DNA from: Pseudomonas folii
GTDB taxonomy: Bacteria > Pseudomonadota > Gammaproteobacteria > Pseudomonadales > Pseudomonadaceae
Assembly: GCF_014357575.1 (NCBI RefSeq)
Contig: NZ_JACONW010000020.1
Span: 1-53,565, forward strand
Length of the DNA stretch: 53,565 bases
Reading direction: 5' to 3'
Part shown: piece by piece, positions 25,053-34,470 of the stretch
How the letters are laid out: each line of letters opens with the position of its first letter
Numbering within the stretch: position 1 is the stretch's first letter
Made by a program: the position numbers and the translations under genes
Notes under the pieces: model-generated
What the model was told of the DNA's origin: nothing
Database searches by the model: none
What the model saw: only the letters and a program-made list of their open reading frames with translations

Positions 25053-27120
25053 GCAATTAGAGAGCCTGGCGGCAGAAGCAGGCTTGTCCGTGGACTGGAT
25101 TGATGCAAATGGACGGGCGCAAAGGGTCAGCCCTGAAGTGTTGAGCAAGGTGCTGGGCTGCCTGGGTTTTCCGGCTGATGACAATCTGCAGATCGACGCC
25201 AGCCTGCAACGTTTGAAAGTTGCCCATCACCAACCGACCCCTCCTCCTTTGCTGACCGTGGACCATGGCAGCAATCTGGATTTGAGTGCCTGGTTTGAAC
25301 CGGGCACACCTTTCGTCCTGCACCTGGAAGACGGCGCGACCATCGACGCCAACCTGACCGCCGATGGGAGCCTGCCTGCTTTGGCTCCAGTGGGTTATCA
25401 GCAGCTGAACATTGCCGGTCAACACCTGACGATTGCCGTTGCACCGCAGACTTGCTTCAGCATGGCCATGGCGACCGACAGCCGCGTTCCGCGAGCGTGG
25501 GGGCTGACGGTTCAACTGTACGGCCTGCGCCGCGAAGGCGACGGCGGCTTTGGCGATACACAAGCGCTGGAAAGTCTCGCACGCGCCGCGGGAGAACGCG
25601 GCGCTCACGCCTTGGCGATCAGCCCTGTACACGCGATGTTCGCCAATGATCCTCATCGCTACAGCCCGTACTCGCCCTCCAGTCGCCTGTTTCTCAACAG
25701 CCTGTATTGCTCGCCCGGCGCCATTCTATGGGAACGTGCGTTGCGCATGGCCGTGGAAGAATCCGGTCTGAGTGATGAACTGAAGCGCCTTGAAGAGCTG
25801 CCACTGATTGATTGGCCCGCCGCTGCCGGCGCCAAACTGAAAGTCCTGCACAAGCTGTATGACGCCTTCAGCGGCAGTGACCACCCGCTGCACGAGGACT
25901 TCAACAGCTTCCGCCACAGCGCTGGCGAAGCACTGGAAAACCACTGCCGCTTTGAAGCCATTCGCGACGAGTGCCCGCGTCTGGGCATGAGCGACAACTG
26001 GCATGAATGGCCAGATGAGTTCAAGAATCCACGCAGCGAGGCCATCGCCCGCTTTGCCGCCAATCACAGCGAGCAAATCGGTTTCTATGCTTTCACCCAA
26101 TGGCTAATGGCCCGTGGTCTGGAACGCGCACAGGTCGCTGCCCGTAGCAGCGGCATGAGCGTCGGGCTGATTGCCGACCTCGCTGTGGGTGCAGATGGCG
26201 CTGGCAGTCAGGCCTGGAGTCGACAGGATGAATTGCTCTCGGCTCTCAGCGTGGGTGCTCCGCCGGACATTCTTAACCGCGCCGGACAAAGCTGGGGAAT
26301 TTCCGCCTTCTCTCCTGAAGGTCTGAAGCGTAACGGCTTCCGTGCCTTCATCGAAATGCTGCGAGCAAACTTCGCTCATGCGGGCGGCCTGCGTATCGAC
26401 CACATCATGGGCTTGCAACGTCTGTGGGTCGTGCCATTGGGTTCACCGGCCAGCGAGGGTGCCTACCTTAACTATCCGCTGGACGACATGCTTCGTCTGC
26501 TGAGCCTTGAATCCTGGCGGCACAAGGCAATTGTGCTGGGTGAAGACCTCGGCACTGTTCCGCCCGGCCTGCACGAAAAGCTGGCTGCCCGGGCCATTCT
26601 GGGCATGCGCGTGCTGTTGTTTGAACAAAACAACGCTAACTTCAAGCCCATTCTGGATTGGTCCGATCAGGCTCTTGCAACCACCAGCACCCACGACCTG
26701 CCGACGCTGGCGGGTTGGCTGGCGGAAAACGATATCGCCTGGAACCTGCGTCTGGGCATGGTCAACGAGCAGCAAGCGCAAGACTGGAGTGCAGACCGCC
26801 ATCGCGAACGCGAAGGTCTGCGTAAGGTCTTGAGCCAGAACTCCACTAACTTCAGCGACGGACTTCCGGATGCAGAACAAATGATCGACGCCAGCATCCG
26901 CTATATCGGCCACACCCGCGCGCCTCTGGTGCTATTGCCAATGGAAGACGCCATGGGCCTGACCGAGCAATTCAACCTGCCTGGCGACACCCCTCAACAC
27001 CCCAACTGGCGCCGCCGTATCCCCGGCGACAGCGCAACGTTGATGGACCTCGAATCCGTGGCGCGACGCGTTGAACTGTTGTGTCAGGCACGCCTGCAAG
27101 CTGCGGAGCGCGATCAATGA
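25042..27120 (+). CDS. malQ: 4-alpha-glucanotransferase (amylomaltase)
   Basis: A 692-residue GH77 disproportionating enzyme that moves maltooligosyl units between glucans. Motifs: LRIDHIMGLQRLWVVPLG with the nucleophile Asp, VLGEDLGTVPPGL with the acid Glu, and STHDLPTLAGW. The start at 25042 has GGAGGAACAG upstream and lies inside the end of treZ; an in-frame ATG 18 bases earlier is poorer. In this context it probably keeps glucan chains long enough for TreY and recycles short maltooligosaccharides left by debranching. Confidence 0.95.
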   Translation: MSNEQLESLAAEAGLSVDWIDANGRAQRVSPEVLSKVLGCLGFPADDNLQIDASLQRLKVAHHQPTPPPLLTVDHGSNLDLSAWFEPGTPFVLHLEDGATIDANLTADGSLPALAPVGYQQLNIAGQHLTIAVAPQTCFSMAMATDSRVPRAWGLTVQLYGLRREGDGGFGDTQALESLARAAGERGAHALAISPVHAMFANDPHRYSPYSPSSRLFLNSLYCSPGAILWERALRMAVEESGLSDELKRLEELPLIDWPAAAGAKLKVLHKLYDAFSGSDHPLHEDFNSFRHSAGEALENHCRFEAIRDECPRLGMSDNWHEWPDEFKNPRSEAIARFAANHSEQIGFYAFTQWLMARGLERAQVAARSSGMSVGLIADLAVGADGAGSQAWSRQDELLSALSVGAPPDILNRAGQSWGISAFSPEGLKRNGFRAFIEMLRANFAHAGGLRIDHIMGLQRLWVVPLGSPASEGAYLNYPLDDMLRLLSLESWRHKAIVLGEDLGTVPPGLHEKLAARAILGMRVLLFEQNNANFKPILDWSDQALATTSTHDLPTLAGWLAENDIAWNLRLGMVNEQQAQDWSADRHREREGLRKVLSQNSTNFSDGLPDAEQMIDASIRYIGHTRAPLVLLPMEDAMGLTEQFNLPGDTPQHPNWRRRIPGDSATLMDLESVARRVELLCQARLQAAERDQ

Positions 27121-29897
27121 GCCCGCGTCTGGAAACCCTGCGTGCCACGCAGCGCCTGCAATTTCACAAAGACTTCACTCTGGATGACGCCGTAGCGCTG
27201 GTGCCCTACTTCGCCAACCTGGGCATCAGCCATATCTACGCCTCGCCGCTGCTCAAGGCGCGGGCTGGCTCGATGCATGGCTATGATGTGGTCGATCCAA
27301 GGGTCATCAACCCGGAGCTCGGTGGCGAACCGGCGCTGCGTCGTCTGGTCAGCGCCTTGCGCGAACACGGCATGGGCCTGATTCTGGACATCGTGTCCAA
27401 CCACATGGCAGTGGGCGGCAACGACAATCCGTGGTGGCTTGATCTGCTCGAATGGGGACGCAACAGCCCCTACGCGGACTTCTTCGACATTCAGTGGCAC
27501 TCGCCGGATCCGTTGCTTAAAGGTCAGCTGCTGCTGCCGTTCCTCAGCACCGACTACGGCACTGTGCTTCAGGCCGGTGAGATTCCGTTGCGTTTCGACC
27601 CGGAACATGGCGTGTTCTACATTGAGCATTACCAGCACCATTTCCCGATCAACCCTGGCACTTACGGGCCGCTGCTTGAATCCGGTGAAAGCCCGCTTCT
27701 GGATGAACTGAGCAAGCGCTTTGCCGCGCTCGATCAGTTCCCGCAGGCATGGGAACGGGCCAGACAAGCGCGCGCCGAGCTGGTCGAACTGGTCAAAGAC
27801 AAGGCCGTTATCAAAGCCATTGAGCTGGCCATGCAGCGCTACGACTCGACCACGCCAGAAGGCTTTGATCGGCTGCATCGTTTGCTGGAGGCGCAGCATT
27901 ACCGTCTGGCCAGCTGGCGCACTGCGGGGGACGACATCAACTGGCGGCGCTTCTTCGACATCAACGAATTGGGCGGCTTGCGAGTCGAGCGTTCCAATGT
28001 GTTCGAAGCCACCCACGGCAAGATTTTTGAGTTGATCAGCGAAGGCCTGGTCGACGGTCTGCGCATCGACCACATTGACGGTCTCGCAGACCCACGCGGT
28101 TACTGCCGGAAATTGCGCCGCCGGGTCAACACCCTGCTCGCTGCGCGTCCTGCGGGCACCGAACTGGCGCATTTGCCGATCTTCGTCGAGAAGATCCTTG
28201 GCCCTGATGAAGCACTGCGTGAAGACTGGGGTGTCGACGGCACCACCGGTTATGAGTTCATGAATCAGGTATCGCTGTTGCAGCATGATCCCAAAGGCCA
28301 GGAGCCTCTGGCCGAGCTCTGGAGCCGCATCAGTGAACGCACCGCTGACTTTGATCAGGAAGTGCTCGAAGCGCGTGACCTTGTGCTGCACGGCACCCTG
28401 GCGGGTGACTTCGAAAACGTTGCGCAGTCATTGCTGCAGGTTGCGCGCAGCGACCTGATGAGCCGTGACCTGACCCTGGGGGCGATTCGCCGGGCGTTGC
28501 TGGCACTGGTGGTGAACTTCCCGATCTATCGCACCTACATCAGTGTGTGCGGACGCTCGGCGGAAGATGACCGTTACTTCCAGCAAGCCATGCAAGGCGC
28601 ACGCAACATGCTGAGCGAAGCTGACTGGCAAGTGCTGGATTATCTGCAGCGCTGGCTGGGTGGAGAGTCCTGGCGCAAGTTGCCACGAGGCAAGCAACGC
28701 AAGCTGAACAAAAATGCCTGCGTGCGTTTCCAGCAGCTCACCTCGCCAGTGGCCGCCAAGTCGGTGGAAGACACCTCGTTCTATCGCAGCGCAGTGTTGC
28801 TGTCGCGCAACGACGTAGGGTTCCATCCGCAGCATTTCAGTGCACCGGTGAAGGACTTTCACGATGCCTGCCTCGCGCGTATCAAGGCCTTCCCGGACAA
28901 CCTGCTGACGACTGCGACCCACGACCACAAGCGCGGCGAAGACACTCGCACTCGTCTTGCCGTGCTCAGCGAATGCGCCGGTTGGTACAGCGAGCAAGTG
29001 GAGCGCTGGCGCCAATTGGCGGTGCCACTGAAAGGTGAAGAGAACCCGATCAGCCCTGGCGATGAGCTGATGCTGTATCAGGCGATGCTGGGCAGCTGGC
29101 CGCTGGACATGCAGGAGGATGAATTCGAAAGCTACGCAGAGCGCCTCATCAAGTGGCAGGAAAAAGCCTTGCGTGAAGCCAAGCTGCAGAGCAGCTGGAG
29201 CGCAGCCAACGAACCGTACGAGCGCGCATGCCGGGAGTTCCTGCAGAACATTCTGCTCAGCCCTCAAGGGCTCGCGTTGCGTCAGTCCCTGGGCGCTACC
29301 GCCAACCGTATCGCCACCAACGGTGCGTTGAACAGTCTGGCGCAAACCTTGCTTCGTATGACTGCACCTGGCGTCCCTGATTTGTATCAGGGCACAGAGT
29401 ACTGGGACTTCAGCCTGGTCGATCCGGACAACCGTCGCCCTGTCGATTACGCAGATCGGCAGGACGCGCTGAGTCAAACGTCCACTGTCAGTGATCTGCT
29501 GGGGTCCTGGCAGAACGGCAGGATCAAGCTAGCGCTTATCCATCAGGTGCTGAACAAGCGGGCTGAACATTCAGCGCTGTTCAGTCGGGGCGAGTATGTG
29601 CCGCTGGAGGTTCTGGGTGCGCATGCTGACAAGGTGATGGCATTTGCTCGGGTTCTTGACGAAGAACAGGCTATCGTTGTTGTGCCACGCCTGTGCAATG
29701 AACTATTGGGTACGGCACAAACTCCATTCATCAATGCAGAAAATTGGGGGGATACACGGATTGTTTTACCGTTCGCGGATGCAAATCGAAGTTGGAAGGG
29801 ACTTTTTTCAGACGCCGTAGTCACAACAGACAAGGAGTTGCTGCTCAGCGCAGCACTCGAGGAATTTTCTGTAAACCTGTTTATTCAGACTAAGTAA
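27117..29897 (+). CDS. treY: Maltooligosyltrehalose synthase
   Basis: A 926-residue GH13 intramolecular transglucosylase that turns the reducing end of an alpha-1,4-glucan into an alpha,alpha-1,1 (trehalose) terminus. Motifs: LDIVSNHMAVGGNDNPWWLD, nucleophile region GLRIDHIDGLADP, acid IFVEKILGPDE and TATHDHKRGEDTR. The long insertions and 900-plus length are characteristic. It starts at 27117 in a 4-base ATGA overlap with malQ, so translation is coupled. The product is the substrate of TreZ. Confidence 0.96.
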   Translation: MSPRLETLRATQRLQFHKDFTLDDAVALVPYFANLGISHIYASPLLKARAGSMHGYDVVDPRVINPELGGEPALRRLVSALREHGMGLILDIVSNHMAVGGNDNPWWLDLLEWGRNSPYADFFDIQWHSPDPLLKGQLLLPFLSTDYGTVLQAGEIPLRFDPEHGVFYIEHYQHHFPINPGTYGPLLESGESPLLDELSKRFAALDQFPQAWERARQARAELVELVKDKAVIKAIELAMQRYDSTTPEGFDRLHRLLEAQHYRLASWRTAGDDINWRRFFDINELGGLRVERSNVFEATHGKIFELISEGLVDGLRIDHIDGLADPRGYCRKLRRRVNTLLAARPAGTELAHLPIFVEKILGPDEALREDWGVDGTTGYEFMNQVSLLQHDPKGQEPLAELWSRISERTADFDQEVLEARDLVLHGTLAGDFENVAQSLLQVARSDLMSRDLTLGAIRRALLALVVNFPIYRTYISVCGRSAEDDRYFQQAMQGARNMLSEADWQVLDYLQRWLGGESWRKLPRGKQRKLNKNACVRFQQLTSPVAAKSVEDTSFYRSAVLLSRNDVGFHPQHFSAPVKDFHDACLARIKAFPDNLLTTATHDHKRGEDTRTRLAVLSECAGWYSEQVERWRQLAVPLKGEENPISPGDELMLYQAMLGSWPLDMQEDEFESYAERLIKWQEKALREAKLQSSWSAANEPYERACREFLQNILLSPQGLALRQSLGATANRIATNGALNSLAQTLLRMTAPGVPDLYQGTEYWDFSLVDPDNRRPVDYADRQDALSQTSTVSDLLGSWQNGRIKLALIHQVLNKRAEHSALFSRGEYVPLEVLGAHADKVMAFARVLDEEQAIVVVPRLCNELLGTAQTPFINAENWGDTRIVLPFADANRSWKGLFSDAVVTTDKELLLSAALEEFSVNLFIQTK

Positions 29898-29914
29898 AAC
29901 CTGGGAGTGTCGAG

Positions 29915-30337
29915 ATGAGTGCCGACGAAAAGCGAATTCGCGAGTTTGCGTATCAGATATGGGAGTCGGAAGGGAAACCTTCCGGCCAGGACGCACGCCA
30001 TTGGGAAATGGCTCGCAAGCTGGCTGAAGCTGAAGCGCTGGCTCCGGATAAATCCACCGCCCGCAAGGCAACCAAGCCCAAGCTGCCGAAGGTTGACGCT
30101 AAACCGGCAGCTGATAAAGCCAAGACAGCTACTGCCAAGTCTGCGCCGAAGGCTGCCCCGAAGCCGGCCAGCAAGCCAGCTGCGGCACCGGCTGCCAAGC
30201 CTGCAAGCAAACCGGCTGCCGTGAAAAGCAAACCGGCTCCAACGGCGACTCAGGCCGAACAGCCTGCAAAGCCTGCCGCCAAGAAACCCGCAGCCAAGCC
30301 AGCAGCAAAAAAACCGGGCAAACCATCAGCGCCTTGA
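29915..30337 (+). CDS. DUF2934 protein with Ala-Lys-Pro tail
   Basis: A 140-residue protein. Residues 1-42 form a DUF2934 helix pair (EKRIREFAYQIWESEGKPSG, then DARHWEMARKLAEAEAL); the remaining about 95 residues are low-complexity Ala/Lys/Pro repeats of the type KPAAKPA, resembling histone-H1-like basic tails. Cytosolic, strongly basic; GGGAG ribosome-binding site. It lies 17 bases after treY. A DUF2934 protein occupies the same place in the equivalent P. aeruginosa cluster as I recall it, so the association with trehalose/glucan enzymes is conserved, but its role (polyanion, glucan or DNA binding) is unknown. Confidence 0.88.
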   Translation: MSADEKRIREFAYQIWESEGKPSGQDARHWEMARKLAEAEALAPDKSTARKATKPKLPKVDAKPAADKAKTATAKSAPKAAPKPASKPAAAPAAKPASKPAAVKSKPAPTATQAEQPAKPAAKKPAAKPAAKKPGKPSAP

Positions 30338-30364
30338 TTCCTCCAAAGCGCAGCACCAACTCCG

Positions 30365-30417
30365 TACCGCAGGGATCACTTTCTTACCCATCGTGACCTG
30401 CGGTAACCCAGCATTTT
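30365..30417 (+). terminator. Weak terminator or attenuator before glgX
   Basis: The inverted arms TACCGCAGG (30365-30373) and CCTGCGGTA (30397-30405), extended by TCAC/GTGA, form a long hairpin. A T6 run follows eight bases after the stem, further than in a classical terminator. It may reduce readthrough from treY into glgX. Confidence 0.35.
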
Positions 30418-30500
30418 TTACTTCGACTTTTTGTTGAAGCGCTCTCGCTTCGACTGCGGTTTCGGCCGCCCCGAAAAACACCAGCCGTCAGGAACGCACA

Positions 30501-32696
30501 ATGAACACGCAGTCCAAAACCCCAAAGAAAGACAGTCCACAAGGTGCATCCGCCAAGGCCGATCAAGTCGAAGCCAGCGTGTCGCGTATTCGTGAAGGCC
30601 TTCCCTTCCCGCTCGGCGCCAGCTGGGACGGTCTCGGCGTCAACTTCGCGATCTTCTCGGCCAACGCTACCAAGGTTGAGCTTTGCCTGTTTGATTCCAC
30701 GGGCGAAGTTGAACTCGAACGCATCGAGTTGCCGGAATACACCGACGAGATTTATCACGGTTATCTGCCTGACGCCCACCCGGGGCTGATCTACGGCTAC
30801 CGTGTGTACGGCCCTTATGACCCGAAAAATGGTCATCGCTTCAACCACAACAAACTGCTGATTGACCCGTACGCCAAACAACTGGTTGGCGAATTGAAAT
30901 GGTCCGAAGCACTGTTTGGTTACACCATTGGCCACCCGGACGGTGACCTCAGCTTTGACGAGCGCGACAGCGCGCCCTTCGTGCCGAAAAGCAAAGTGAT
31001 CGACCCGGCGTACACCTGGGGCCGCGATCAGCAGATAAGCGTGCCGTGGGACAAGACCATCCTGTATGAAACCCACACCCGCGGTTTCACCATGCGTCAC
31101 CCTTCGGTGCCAGATGAACTCAAAGGTACGTTCTCAGGGCTGATGGTTGCGGACGTGATCGATCACATTCGCAAGCTGGGCGTGACCTCTGTCGAATTGT
31201 TGCCGATTCACGCGTTCGTCAACGATCAGCATCTGTTGCAGAAAGGCATGACCAACTACTGGGGCTACAACAGTATTGCGTTCTTTGCCCCTGATCCGCG
31301 CTACCTCGCTCACGGCAAAATTGCCGAGTTCAAGGAAATGGTTGCACACATGCACCATGCCGGACTGGAAGTGATCCTCGATGTGGTTTACAACCACACT
31401 GCCGAAGGCAACGAGCTCGGCCCGACCCTGTCCATGCGCGGCATCGACAACGCCTCGTACTATCGCTTGATGCCTGACGACAAACGTTTCTACATCAACG
31501 ATTCCGGCACCGGCAACACCCTGGACCTGAGCCACCCTTGCGTGCTGCAGATGGTTACAGACTCCCTGCGCTACTGGGCTTCGGAAATGCACGTCGACGG
31601 CTTCCGCTTCGACCTGGCAACCATCCTCGGCCGCTACCACGATGGCTTCGACGAGCGTCACAGCTTCCTCGTGGCTTGCCGCCAGGACCCGGTGCTGCGT
31701 CAGGTCAAACTGATCGCCGAGCCTTGGGACTGTGGTCCCGGCGGCTATCAGGTCGGTGGTTTCCCACCTGGCTGGATGGAGTGGAACGACAAATTCCGCG
31801 ACACCGTACGCGCGTTCTGGAAAGGCGATGAAGGCCAACTGGCAGACTTCGCCGGACGTATGACCGCGTCGGGCAACATGTTCAATCAGCGCGGGCGCAG
31901 GCCTCAGGCTTCGGTGAACTTCATCACCGCGCATGATGGCTTCACCTTGCACGACCTTGTCTCTTATAACGACAAGCACAACGAAGCCAACGACGAAAAC
32001 AATCAGGACGGCAGCAACAACAACCTGTCTTGGAACCATGGCGTCGAAGGTCCGACTGAAGATCCGGAAATCAACGCGTTGCGCTTGCGTCAGATGCGTA
32101 ACTTCTTCGCCACCTTGCTGCTGGCTCAGGGTACGCCAATGGTGGTCGCCGGTGACGAGTTCGCCCGCACCCAGCATGGTAATAACAACGCCTACTGTCA
32201 GGACAGTGAGATCGGCTGGGTCAACTGGGATCTTGATGAAGACGGCAAGTCGCTGCTCAAGTTCGTCAAGCGCCTGATCAAGCTTCGTCTGACTTACCCG
32301 ATCCTGCGTCGTAGTCGCTTCTTGGTGGGTGATTACAACGAAGAAATCGGCGTCAAGGATGTCACTTGGCTGTCTCCAGACGGCAACGAAATGGGCATCG
32401 AGCAATGGGAAGACGCACATGCCCGCTGCCTGGGCATGCTGATGGATGGCCGCGCGCAGGAGACAGGTATCCGTCGACCTGGCGCTGACGCAACCTTGCT
32501 GCTGGTGGTCAACTCGCATCATGACGGGGTCAACTTCACCCTGCCGCAGGTGCCTGAAGGCGAACACTGGACCTGCCTGATTGATACTAATCAGCCGGAC
32601 ATGAAAGCCAGTGAGCAATTTGGTTTTGGTGATCACTACACCGTTACTGCTCGCTCTCTGCTGCTGTTCGAACTGCAACACGATGAAAAAGCATGA
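30501..32696 (+). CDS. glgX: Glycogen debranching enzyme (isoamylase type)
   Basis: A 731-residue GH13_11 enzyme (also called TreX) that hydrolyses alpha-1,6 branches. A CBM48 domain (about 30-130; PFPLGASWDGLGVNFAIFSA) precedes the barrel, with LDVVYNHTAEGNELGPTLS, the nucleophile in DGFRFDLATILGR, the acid in LIAEPWDCGPGGYQVGGFPP and FITAHDGFTLHDLVSYNDKH. AGGAAC ribosome-binding site. Linear chains it releases would be substrates for TreY. Its last four bases (ATGA) also start the next gene, tying the following four-gene module to the glucan cluster. Confidence 0.95.
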   Translation: MNTQSKTPKKDSPQGASAKADQVEASVSRIREGLPFPLGASWDGLGVNFAIFSANATKVELCLFDSTGEVELERIELPEYTDEIYHGYLPDAHPGLIYGYRVYGPYDPKNGHRFNHNKLLIDPYAKQLVGELKWSEALFGYTIGHPDGDLSFDERDSAPFVPKSKVIDPAYTWGRDQQISVPWDKTILYETHTRGFTMRHPSVPDELKGTFSGLMVADVIDHIRKLGVTSVELLPIHAFVNDQHLLQKGMTNYWGYNSIAFFAPDPRYLAHGKIAEFKEMVAHMHHAGLEVILDVVYNHTAEGNELGPTLSMRGIDNASYYRLMPDDKRFYINDSGTGNTLDLSHPCVLQMVTDSLRYWASEMHVDGFRFDLATILGRYHDGFDERHSFLVACRQDPVLRQVKLIAEPWDCGPGGYQVGGFPPGWMEWNDKFRDTVRAFWKGDEGQLADFAGRMTASGNMFNQRGRRPQASVNFITAHDGFTLHDLVSYNDKHNEANDENNQDGSNNNLSWNHGVEGPTEDPEINALRLRQMRNFFATLLLAQGTPMVVAGDEFARTQHGNNNAYCQDSEIGWVNWDLDEDGKSLLKFVKRLIKLRLTYPILRRSRFLVGDYNEEIGVKDVTWLSPDGNEMGIEQWEDAHARCLGMLMDGRAQETGIRRPGADATLLLVVNSHHDGVNFTLPQVPEGEHWTCLIDTNQPDMKASEQFGFGDHYTVTARSLLLFELQHDEKA

Positions 32697-33712
32697 GTCA
32701 GGCGCTCAGTGAGTTCCTCGACTGGCGCAAGCACGGCTATGCCGATACGCGTGCGCTGGGCGAATGCTTGCAGGCGCTGATTGACGAAGGGCTGGATCAG
32801 CTTCCCTTTCCTGCCAGCGGCCAGATCCTTGAGCGCTGGCAGGGACTGGCCTGCGTTGCCGGGCATGATCTGGGGTTGTGCAAATTGTATGAAGGCCATA
32901 CCGATGCGTTGGCCATCATGCATGAGGTGGGCGTCAACGCCCCGGAAACCGGGACCGGTTGGGGCATGTGGGCGGCCGAGCCTCCCCATGCGCGGGTTAG
33001 CGTGCAACGCAAAGGCGATAACTTGCAAGTCAACGGTCGTAAAGCCTGGTGTTCGGGCGCTGCGGTACTCAGCCACGCATTGATGACTGCCTGGGACGAA
33101 GATGATCAGCAGCAGCTGGTCGCCGTCGATCTCAGGCAACCCGGCGTCAGTATTACTCAAGAAGGCTGGCGTGCCGTAGGCATGGGCGCCACTGGCAGTG
33201 TTGAGGTGGTATTCGACCGCGCTCATGGGGTGGCCATCGGCAAACCCGGTGACTATCTGGCCAGACCCGGTTTCTGGCAAGGCGGCATCGGTATCGCCGC
33301 TTGCTGGTACGGAGGATCTATATCTCTGGCCCAGCGTCTGTTGCAACAAGGCTCCAAAACACTAGAGCCGCACACCATGGCCCACTTGGGCGCGGTGGAT
33401 GTGGCTATGCACAGTTCGTGGGCTGCCCTGCAACACGCGGCCTACCGTATCAATCAAACACCTCTCGCCGACGCACAGGTTTTGGCGCGTCGCAGCCGAG
33501 CGGTGATTGAACACAATGTCGAGCAGGTGATTCTGCATGTTGGCCGTGCCTTGGGCGCAGGCCCTTACTGCAAGGATGCGCATTTCGCTCGACTGATCGC
33601 TGACCTACCGGTTTTCCTGCGCCAGAGCCATGCAGAGCGTGATCTGGCAGCTCTTGGTGATCTGACATCCCGGCAGGCTGTGATCACGCCATCACGGATG
33701 TGGCAACTATGA
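32693..33712 (+). CDS. Acyl-CoA-dehydrogenase-like flavoprotein
   Basis: A 339-residue protein with the acyl-CoA dehydrogenase fold: an N-terminal helical part (CVAGHDLGLCKLYEGHTDAL), a beta domain (GMWAAEPPHARVSVQRKG, LQVNGRKAWCSGA), and a C-terminal four-helix part (NVEQVILHVGRALGAGPYCK). It is about 40 residues shorter than classical enzymes, and I cannot point to the usual catalytic-base glutamate, so the chemistry may be non-standard, for example an oxidase or monooxygenase of this fold. Overlaps glgX (ATGA) and the PIG-L gene (ATGA). First gene of the four-gene module; oxidation or reduction of an N-acyl or related intermediate is inference only. Confidence 0.85.
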   Translation: MSQALSEFLDWRKHGYADTRALGECLQALIDEGLDQLPFPASGQILERWQGLACVAGHDLGLCKLYEGHTDALAIMHEVGVNAPETGTGWGMWAAEPPHARVSVQRKGDNLQVNGRKAWCSGAAVLSHALMTAWDEDDQQQLVAVDLRQPGVSITQEGWRAVGMGATGSVEVVFDRAHGVAIGKPGDYLARPGFWQGGIGIAACWYGGSISLAQRLLQQGSKTLEPHTMAHLGAVDVAMHSSWAALQHAAYRINQTPLADAQVLARRSRAVIEHNVEQVILHVGRALGAGPYCKDAHFARLIADLPVFLRQSHAERDLAALGDLTSRQAVITPSRMWQL

Positions 33713-34470
33713 CTGACAATAATCCCATCGTCGGCAGCGGCACTTCGCTGCTGGCCTGGAACGGATCGAAAAAACTGGCGCAACTGTCGTCAATCAGCGC
33801 CGAAGAACTGGTTCCGCCGCACTCACGCGCAGTGATCATCGCCCCTCACCCTGATGATGAAGTGCTCGGCTGCGGCGGCCTGATGCACCAACTGGCCCAG
33901 TTGGGTCGGCCGCTGAAACTCATTTCAGTCACCGACGGCAGCGCCAGCCATCCAGGCTCCTCCACCTGGCCAGCCGAACGGCTGAGTGTGATTCGACCGC
34001 AGGAAAGCGCCGAAGCCTTGCGTCGTCTCGACCTGCCCATGCACAGCCTGCAATGGATAAGGGGTGGCTTTGCTGACACCACCGTGGGGCAACAGGAAGA
34101 TCAACTGACCGCCTTTATCGAGCGCTACCTCGAGCCGACGGACGTGGTGTTTACCACATGGGCTCATGACGGGCACAGCGATCATGAAGCGGTCGGCCGC
34201 GCCAGCGCACGGGCTGCCCATGCCATTGGCGCACGTTTGCACGAGGTGCCGATCTGGGCCTGGCACTGGGCGTCGCCGGAAGATGAGCGCTTGCCGTGGG
34301 AACGGGCGCGCAAAATCCTCCTGGAGCCGGCCGTCATCGCGCGCAAACGCCATGCGGCTTATGCATTTGCCAGTCAACTGGAGGGCGATCCCCAGATCGG
34401 TCTGCCGCCGGTATTGGCCGCGGATGTGCTGGAGCGCTTGATGCAGCCATTTGAGGTGGTCTTTCTGTGA
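33709..34470 (+). CDS. PIG-L/LmbE-family deacetylase
   Basis: A 253-residue zinc-dependent N-acetyl-sugar deacetylase-like protein. The signature AVIIAPHPDDEVLGCGG gives zinc ligands H47 and D50 within HPDDE (47-51); the third ligand lies in TWAHDGHSDHEAVGR. Relatives deacetylate GlcNAc-PI, GlcNAc-Ins (MshB) and GlcNAc-malate (BshB). No other mycothiol or bacillithiol gene is nearby. The ATG at 33709 overlaps the preceding stop (ATGA); a GTG at 33700 is in frame but less likely. It overlaps the following gene by four bases as well. Confidence 0.93.
   Translation: MTDNNPIVGSGTSLLAWNGSKKLAQLSSISAEELVPPHSRAVIIAPHPDDEVLGCGGLMHQLAQLGRPLKLISVTDGSASHPGSSTWPAERLSVIRPQESAEALRRLDLPMHSLQWIRGGFADTTVGQQEDQLTAFIERYLEPTDVVFTTWAHDGHSDHEAVGRASARAAHAIGARLHEVPIWAWHWASPEDERLPWERARKILLEPAVIARKRHAAYAFASQLEGDPQIGLPPVLAADVLERLMQPFEVVFL

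Noticed and set aside
33709..34470. The PIG-L gene as part of mycothiol or bacillithiol synthesis
   Set aside because: No MshA/MshC/MshD or BshA/BshC homologue is present nearby, and glutathione reductase plus glyoxalase I show that the cell uses glutathione.
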